A DNA stretch of 64,000 bases from contig JAIYDL010000007.1 of the NCBI GenBank assembly GCA_027487515.1, forward strand, positions 62,001 to 126,000. The letters are read 5' to 3'. A model generated the notes under the pieces. That model was not told the DNA's origin. It worked only from the letters and a program-made list of their open reading frames with translations, and did no database searches. Below, piece by piece: positions 59,608-64,000 of this stretch. The number at the start of each line of letters is the position of its first letter. Position 1 is the first letter of the stretch. The position numbers and the translations under genes are program-made. This DNA comes from Pseudomonadota bacterium. Its GTDB lineage: Bacteria; Bdellovibrionota; Bacteriovoracia; Bacteriovoracales; Bacteriovoracaceae.

Positions 59608-60846
59608 ATGCAACTCAACGCCTTTGACACTGAATGGCCTCACGAAATGCCACTCGCGGCGAAGCTCAGGCCTAGAACACTTGACCAATTTTTTGGTCAG
59701 TTCAAAATCAGAACCCAGCTAGAAAAACTGGTCTCACACCCAAGACACGTCATCTTCTGGGGTCCACCGGGGACAGGTAAGACAACTCTCGCGCACATCG
59801 TCTCCGGACAAATTGGCCGAGAGTTACACCTTTTTAGTGCCGTGACCTCCGGGATCCCAGAGCTCAAGCGCCTCATCCAAGAGATGCTGGACCGGAGGAA
59901 CCAGTTCGGTAAAGAGTCTATCCTCTTCATCGACGAGATTCACCGATTCAATAAGTCTCAACAAGACGCCCTCCTCCCCTATTTGGAGAACGGTGATTTC
60001 CTCTTCATCGGTGCGACCACGGAGTATCCCCACACGTCGCTCAACAAGGCCCTCATCTCTCGAGTTTCCCTCATCGAATTGAGTCAGCTAGAGTCCGGTG
60101 ATCTTGAGCAGATCCTTCATCGAGGGATCCTGGATCTCGCGCGGCCTGAGCTCTCGCCCTATGTCCCAGAGCTGGCGCGCCTCTCAAACGGCGACGCCCG
60201 CTTTGCCTTGAATCAGCTCGCGCGGCTTGCCGCCTTCTCTGCGGCTGAGTTGACCTTCAAGGACCGGGTTCTGAAGGAGCTCTTCGAACACGCACGCCAG
60301 TATGACCGGAACGCGAACCGGCACTACGATGTCATCTCGGCATTCATAAAGTCCATCCGCGGATCCGATCCAGACGCGGCCCTCCTGTATCTGGCGATCA
60401 TGCTCGACGGCGGCGAAGATCCCGAGTTCATTGCGCGCCGGCTGATGGTGCTCGCCTCAGAGGATGTAGGGCTCGCCAATTCGCAGGCCCTCCAAGTCAC
60501 GAGCAACGCCCACTATGTGGTCAAGCACCTCGGGATGCCCGAGGCACGGATTACCCTTGCGCAGGCGACGGTCTTTTTGACCTTGTCCCCAAAGTCAAAC
60601 TCGGTCTACCTGGCCGTGGATGCGGCACTGGGGTTCGTGAAAGAAAATCCCACCATCGAAGTTCCTGGGCACCTCTCCAATGTCTCCCCGGACAAGAAGA
60701 GTTACCTCTATCCTCATTCCTATCCTAACCACTGGGTCGAGCAGCGCTATTTACCGGTGGCCGTGCGAAAGAAATTCTTCATCCCTGGCGAGTCTGGCTC
60801 AGAGAAAGTTCTCGTGGACCAGTGGAAGTCGGTGACGAAGAGATAG
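59608..60846 (+). CDS. rarA: Replication-associated recombination protein A (RarA/MgsA)
   Basis: A clamp-loader-like AAA+ ATPase acting at stalled replication forks. PLAAKLRPRTLDQFFGQ opens it; Walker A is GPPGTGKTT (52-60), Walker B is ILFIDEIHRFNKSQQDALLP, and the family tail contains the CGGEDPEFIARRL-like LDGGEDPEFIARRLMVLASE and LYPHSYPNHW. The length of 412 is normal. I chose the ATG at 59608 over an in-frame TTG 15 bases upstream. Confidence 0.95.
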   Translation: MQLNAFDTEWPHEMPLAAKLRPRTLDQFFGQFKIRTQLEKLVSHPRHVIFWGPPGTGKTTLAHIVSGQIGRELHLFSAVTSGIPELKRLIQEMLDRRNQFGKESILFIDEIHRFNKSQQDALLPYLENGDFLFIGATTEYPHTSLNKALISRVSLIELSQLESGDLEQILHRGILDLARPELSPYVPELARLSNGDARFALNQLARLAAFSAAELTFKDRVLKELFEHARQYDRNANRHYDVISAFIKSIRGSDPDAALLYLAIMLDGGEDPEFIARRLMVLASEDVGLANSQALQVTSNAHYVVKHLGMPEARITLAQATVFLTLSPKSNSVYLAVDAALGFVKENPTIEVPGHLSNVSPDKKSYLYPHSYPNHWVEQRYLPVAVRKKFFIPGESGSEKVLVDQWKSVTKR

Positions 60847-61170
60847 AGTCGTCCCCCTGAGTCCTAGGATTCTCCATTCCATCGGAAACAACTTCGTCCG
60901 ATACTTAGACTCCATGCTTGGGCCATGCTTCCCAAGGCAGCGTCGAATCGCAGAGACTGGGACCATGCTCCATTGCGCCCCACCAGATGACGAGCGTCAT
61001 TCGGTCACACCGTATGAACCGGAGCCTAAACCTTGACCCTGGGGCGGAATGGGACACGACGAGGGCCCAGCGGAGTCCTAGAGGGGCATAGAGTTGGTTC
61101 GTAAATTGCTTCATCCAGTTGTCTCGGAAAGAAGGCCTCGGAGCAGCAGCGCTCCACGAAGGAGATGACC
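60847..61170. other. 324-base gap without a gene; possible structured RNA
   Basis: No convincing gene. Distant segments can pair: CCCCT (60854-60858) with AGGGG (61082-61086), CTAGGA (60864-60869) with TCCTAG (61076-61081), and CTCC (60872-60875) with GGAG (61072-61075). CCATTCC (60874-60880) can alternatively pair with GGAATGG (61046-61052). Local hairpins occur at 60881-60902 (ATCGGA/TCCGAT), 60917-60936 (CTTGGG/CCCAAG) and near 60987-61000 (ATGAC/GTCAT). This suggests a folded RNA of about 230 bases closed by its own ends. I could not match it to 6S, SRP, RNase P or tmRNA signatures, and I see no terminator after it. Confidence 0.3.
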
Positions 61171-61710
61171 ATGGACTCAGAACTTCATCCAGCAGGGCCT
61201 GAAGAGCCGAAGCACTCCACCCAGATCATCAGTCTCTTCGTCGGAGCTCTGCTCTTCATCGTCGGCCTGTCGGGGATTCTTTTTGACGGCTTCGCCGGAC
61301 TCCACCTGAGTTGGATCTACGGCACGATCATCGCGGTCTCCGGTGCTCTCCTACTCTATACCGGGTACAACAACAAAAGCCTCGACGCCTTTCTTTGCTG
61401 CCTTTTGTTTTCGATCTTCTATGGCCTCCAGGCCATCGCCGGTTGGATCTTTGGAAGGCCCGGGGTACCAACATTAGGTCTCGATAACTTTGATCAGAAG
61501 TGGATCAAGATCATCCCGGGCATCCACGAGTTAGGTCGAAACGATCATATTCTCAACTCCATCTTGTCCCTCGTGCTCCTCGGAGGCGCCATCGACTGGT
61601 GGCGACGGCGGAGCGAGGGCGGCCATCAGTTCGAGGCCCTGCGAGAAGTGCAGCAGGGAGTTCGCGGACACATCCACCACGGTCAGACGGATCAAGGGCT
61701 GAGGGATTAG
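61171..61710 (+). CDS. Membrane protein, unknown function
   Basis: A 179-residue protein with three to four hydrophobic helices (IISLFVGALLFIVGLSGILF, WIYGTIIAVSGALLLYTGY, FLCCLLFSIFYGLQAIAGWI, ILSLVLLGGAIDWW) and a charged cytoplasmic tail. No family identified with confidence. AAGGAG lies 6 bases before the ATG at 61171, better than the ATG at 61165. Confidence 0.75.
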   Translation: MDSELHPAGPEEPKHSTQIISLFVGALLFIVGLSGILFDGFAGLHLSWIYGTIIAVSGALLLYTGYNNKSLDAFLCCLLFSIFYGLQAIAGWIFGRPGVPTLGLDNFDQKWIKIIPGIHELGRNDHILNSILSLVLLGGAIDWWRRRSEGGHQFEALREVQQGVRGHIHHGQTDQGLRD

Positions 61711-61740
61711 ATGAACCGAGACCAGCAAAGACGAGAGGAG

Positions 61741-61770
61741 AAAGAAGAAGGGCCTCGAATGAGGCCCTTC
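61741..61770 (-). terminator. Terminator after the E2 gene
   Basis: A perfect 10-bp stem (61747-61756 with 61761-61770, loop GAAT) is followed on the minus strand by a T-rich TTCTTT. It lies 7 bases past the E2 stop. Confidence 0.7.
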
Positions 61771-61776
61771 TGAGTA

Positions 61777-63099
61777 TCAGATTAAAGATTCGATGTTCAT
61801 GGTCTCGAGGTAGGTCTTCACGCTCGCGAGGAACTTCGAACCGAGCTCACCGTCGATGAGGCGATGGTCGTAAGTGTGAGTCCCGTACATCATCTGGCGG
61901 ATGGCAATCGCATCATCATCCATGACCATGACCCGCTTCTTGATCACACCCGTGCAGAAGATCCCCACCTGCGGCTGAAGGATGACCGGGGTCGCGATGA
62001 GAGTTCCGAAAGAGCCATTGTTCGTGAAGGTGTACGTTCCACCGGAGAGATCATCCATGGTGAGCTTCTTGGTCCGTGCCTTGTTCGCCAGGACATCGAG
62101 CTGCCGCGCGAGGCCCGTGAGATTGAGATCCCCCGCGTGCTTGATCACAGGAACAACCAGGCCATTCCCCGGAACCGCAACGGCGCAGCCGAGGTGAATG
62201 TCTTTCTTGATGACGATGTTATCGCCTTCGATGGAGGCGTTCACAAGGGGATGCTCCTTGAGCGCTTGGACGAGAGCGTAGAGGATAAAGTGAGAGTACG
62301 TGAGGTTGATGCCCTCCCGCTTTTTAAACTCGTTCTTGAACTTCTCCCGCTGTTTCACAAGGTTTGACATGTCGATCTCATCGATGGAGTTCACGTGCGG
62401 TGAAGTCTGCTTCGAGATGACCATGTTCTTCGCGATGGCCTTGCGCATGTTATCCATGGCAATGATTTCAACTCGGCCGGAAGGACGAGTTTCCGTGACT
62501 CCGGAGAGCGCAGGAGCTGCGGCAGGAGCAGACGCTCTCGCTGCTTGGGGCTGTGCACTCGGTGCTTTCGATCCGCGGGAAGCGATGTAGCCTTCAAGGT
62601 CGGACTTATTGACCCGACCTCCGGCCCCAGATCCTTTGACGTTCTTAAGCTCGGAGAGTGGGATTCCTGCGTCTCGCGCCAGGGCCTTCACCAGTGGAGT
62701 GTAGAAGCGGAAACCTTCCTCTGCCTCTTGGACAGCCTGGGCCGGAGTCTCCTGCGACGCTGATGAAGCTGCGGTGACAGAGGCCGGAGCTGACTTCATC
62801 TCAGGAGCGGAAGCAGCAGGAGCTGCTGCCGCCGGAGCAGCATCAACTTTTGCGTTCAGGTCATCCTCAATGATCGCAATCGGTCGACCAACGTCGACGG
62901 TCGTCCCCTCAGGGTAGAGAAGCTGAACGATTTTCCCTTGGACCGGAGACGGGATCTCGGACTCAACCTTATCGGTCGAGATCTCCAAGAGGATCGCGTC
63001 GAGCTCGATGACTTCCCCGGGTTGCTTGTGCCATTTGGTGATGGTACCCGTCGTGATCGACTCTCCCATCTGCGGCATGACGACTTCAATTTTAGCCAT
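61777..63099 (-). CDS. 2-oxo acid dehydrogenase E2 (dihydrolipoamide acyltransferase)
   Basis: The acyl-transferring core of a 2-oxo acid dehydrogenase complex. Domains in order: one lipoyl domain (lipoyl Lys44 in STDKVESE), an Ala/Pro linker, the E3/E1-binding domain (FYTPLVKALARDAGIPLSEL, about 130-170), a second linker, and the acyltransferase with active-site His412 in DHRLIDGELG near the C-terminus. The single lipoyl domain and MPQMGESI start resemble 2-oxoglutarate or branched-chain E2 more than pyruvate E2, but substrate is not settled. AGGAG precedes the ATG; the E3 gene ends 16 bases upstream. No E1 gene is in the window. Confidence 0.93.
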   Translation of the reverse strand: MAKIEVVMPQMGESITTGTITKWHKQPGEVIELDAILLEISTDKVESEIPSPVQGKIVQLLYPEGTTVDVGRPIAIIEDDLNAKVDAAPAAAAPAASAPEMKSAPASVTAASSASQETPAQAVQEAEEGFRFYTPLVKALARDAGIPLSELKNVKGSGAGGRVNKSDLEGYIASRGSKAPSAQPQAARASAPAAAPALSGVTETRPSGRVEIIAMDNMRKAIAKNMVISKQTSPHVNSIDEIDMSNLVKQREKFKNEFKKREGINLTYSHFILYALVQALKEHPLVNASIEGDNIVIKKDIHLGCAVAVPGNGLVVPVIKHAGDLNLTGLARQLDVLANKARTKKLTMDDLSGGTYTFTNNGSFGTLIATPVILQPQVGIFCTGVIKKRVMVMDDDAIAIRQMMYGTHTYDHRLIDGELGSKFLASVKTYLETMNIESLI

Positions 63100-63115
63100 A
63101 TATTTCTCCTAAAGT

Positions 63116-64000
63116 TTAAAGGTTGAGTGCGCGACCCTTCGCCGCCAGAACCGCCTCGCCCAGGAACTCTCCCAAGGTTGGATGCGGATGGATGGTGGCG
63201 AAGATTTCTTCATCGATGCCCTCCATGGTTCGGAAGAGGACGTATTCGTGAATCAGTTCCGTTGCCTGGGTACCGACGATGTGGGCCCCAAGAAGCTCGC
63301 CGTGTTTGCCCGTGAGGACCTTGATGAAGCCGGTGTTCTCATTGGAGGCGATCGCCTTGCCGTTGGCCATGAACGGCGCTTTCCCGACCTTGTACTCGAT
63401 GCCCTTCTCCTTCAGCGCGCGCTCGGTGTACCCAACCGAGGCGACCTGAGGCTGGCAGTACGTACAGCCCGGGATGTTCATCTTGTCGATCGCGTGGGGG
63501 TGCTGACCGGCCAGGTGTTCGGCGGCGACCACACCCTCGTGAGACGCAGCGTGGGCCAGGAGAGGTGGGCCCGCGACGTCGCCGATGGCATAGATGCCAG
63601 CGACGGAGGTTTCGTACATGGAATTCACGGCGATGAATCCCCGCTCGGTTTTAACACCTATTTTCTCCAGGCCAAAGCCTTCGGTCACACCTGTCATGCC
63701 AACGGCGATGAGGCCCATCTCAAATTTGTGCTCGACCTTCTTGCCCCCCTCCGTGACGGTGAACGTCACGTCGTTGCCATTGTTCTTGGCGGTCACGCCC
63801 TCGATCCCGAGATGGAGCTTGATCCCGAGCTTCTTGTAGGCCCGCTCGATCTCGGTCGAGCAATCGGTGTCCTCGATGGGGAGGAGATTCTTTTGCATTT
63901 CAAAGATCGTCACTTCAACCCCGAAGGCGTTCCAGAAGTAAGCGAACTCAACCCCAATGGCGCCCGCGCCGACGATGCCAACGGACTTCGGGAGTTTCTC
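63116..64000 (-). CDS. lpdA: Dihydrolipoamide dehydrogenase E3 (partial, 5' end outside window)
   Basis: The flavoprotein that reoxidises lipoamide. The visible part runs from the NAD-binding motif (VGIVGAGAIGVEFAYFW, 63945-63985) through the FAD segment (GIYAIGDVAGPPLLAHAASH) to the dimer domain with the catalytic His-Glu pair (HPHPTLGEFLGEA). The frame is open to base 64000, so the N-terminal FAD/CxxxxC half lies beyond the window. It is directly upstream of the E2 gene, one operon. Confidence 0.95.
   Translation of the reverse strand, partial: EKLPKSVGIVGAGAIGVEFAYFWNAFGVEVTIFEMQKNLLPIEDTDCSTEIERAYKKLGIKLHLGIEGVTAKNNGNDVTFTVTEGGKKVEHKFEMGLIAVGMTGVTEGFGLEKIGVKTERGFIAVNSMYETSVAGIYAIGDVAGPPLLAHAASHEGVVAAEHLAGQHPHAIDKMNIPGCTYCQPQVASVGYTERALKEKGIEYKVGKAPFMANGKAIASNENTGFIKVLTGKHGELLGAHIVGTQATELIHEYVLFRTMEGIDEEIFATIHPHPTLGEFLGEAVLAAKGRALNL

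Noticed and set aside
60905-61114. 69-codon minus-strand frame between rarA and the membrane protein gene
   Set aside because: No ribosome-binding site and an unusual Trp/Cys-containing composition; the region fits a noncoding or structured segment better.
1-64000. CRISPR arrays, insertion sequences, prophage, integrons, rRNA or tRNA genes
   Set aside because: No spaced direct repeats, transposase, integrase or phage genes, and no cloverleaf or rRNA signatures were found. The only clear tandem repeat is the 24-bp coding repeat in gspJ.

Overview
The window looks like chromosomal core sequence from a Gram-negative bacterium with high GC (roughly 58% by eye) and strong C/G preference at third codon positions. 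It carries a full type II secretion operon including GspN, lipoprotein signal sequences, a UbiG-like methyltransferase, a TRAP transporter with a TatT lipoprotein, a class III glutamine synthetase and a MerR-IHF-L20-L35-IF3 gene order. Together these suggest a former deltaproteobacterial lineage, most plausibly Bdellovibrionota-like. That placement is an inference from gene content; no phylogeny was possible. I see no rRNA, tRNA, CRISPR array, prophage or insertion sequence.

Layout. 1-9.7 kb: glnN (-), a phosphopantetheinyl transferase (+), an M61 peptidase (-), an A-type Fe-S domain protein with an overlapping LysR regulator (+), an FG-GAP/UnbV lipoprotein and an acyl-CoA dehydrogenase (-). 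9.9-24.2 kb: one T2SS operon, gspC-D-E-F-G-H-I-J-K-L-M-N (+), followed by a prenyl diphosphate synthase. 25.0-32.8 kb, all minus: a merR-type regulator and ihfA; rplT, rpmI and infC; an unknown gene, a PlsB-like acyltransferase and a GMP reductase-like gene; a Na/Pi cotransporter with a small membrane protein upstream. 33.0-39.3 kb (+): hemA, hemC-hemD fusion, hemL, a histidine kinase, a response regulator and hemE in one tight run. 39.4-43.8 kb: an orphan CpaF-type ATPase and several unknown genes. 44.5-49.7 kb (-): tatT, dctP, dctQ, dctM and an unknown secreted protein. 50.0-52.8 kb: a small basic ORF with a structured leader, a small exported protein, maf and a FecR-like exported protein. 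52.9-58.3 kb: ileS (+), then a type III polyketide synthase, membrane protein and methyltransferase cluster (-). 58.4-64 kb: an exported unknown, rpsU, rarA, a 324-bp gap with possible RNA structure, a membrane protein, and the E2 and E3 (partial) subunits of a 2-oxo acid dehydrogenase.

The most notable observations are these. infC has no canonical start for its full-length product but has a well-placed Shine-Dalgarno sequence before an ATA codon. A strong intrinsic terminator lies just after gspG, inside the only supportable 5' coding region of gspH. A Pho-box-like direct repeat lies between the phosphate transporter unit and hemA, and the hem operon itself encodes an OmpR-family two-component system. 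The type III PKS gene has a coupled membrane protein and methyltransferase. Four convergent gene pairs share overlapping stop codons in the palindrome CTAG.
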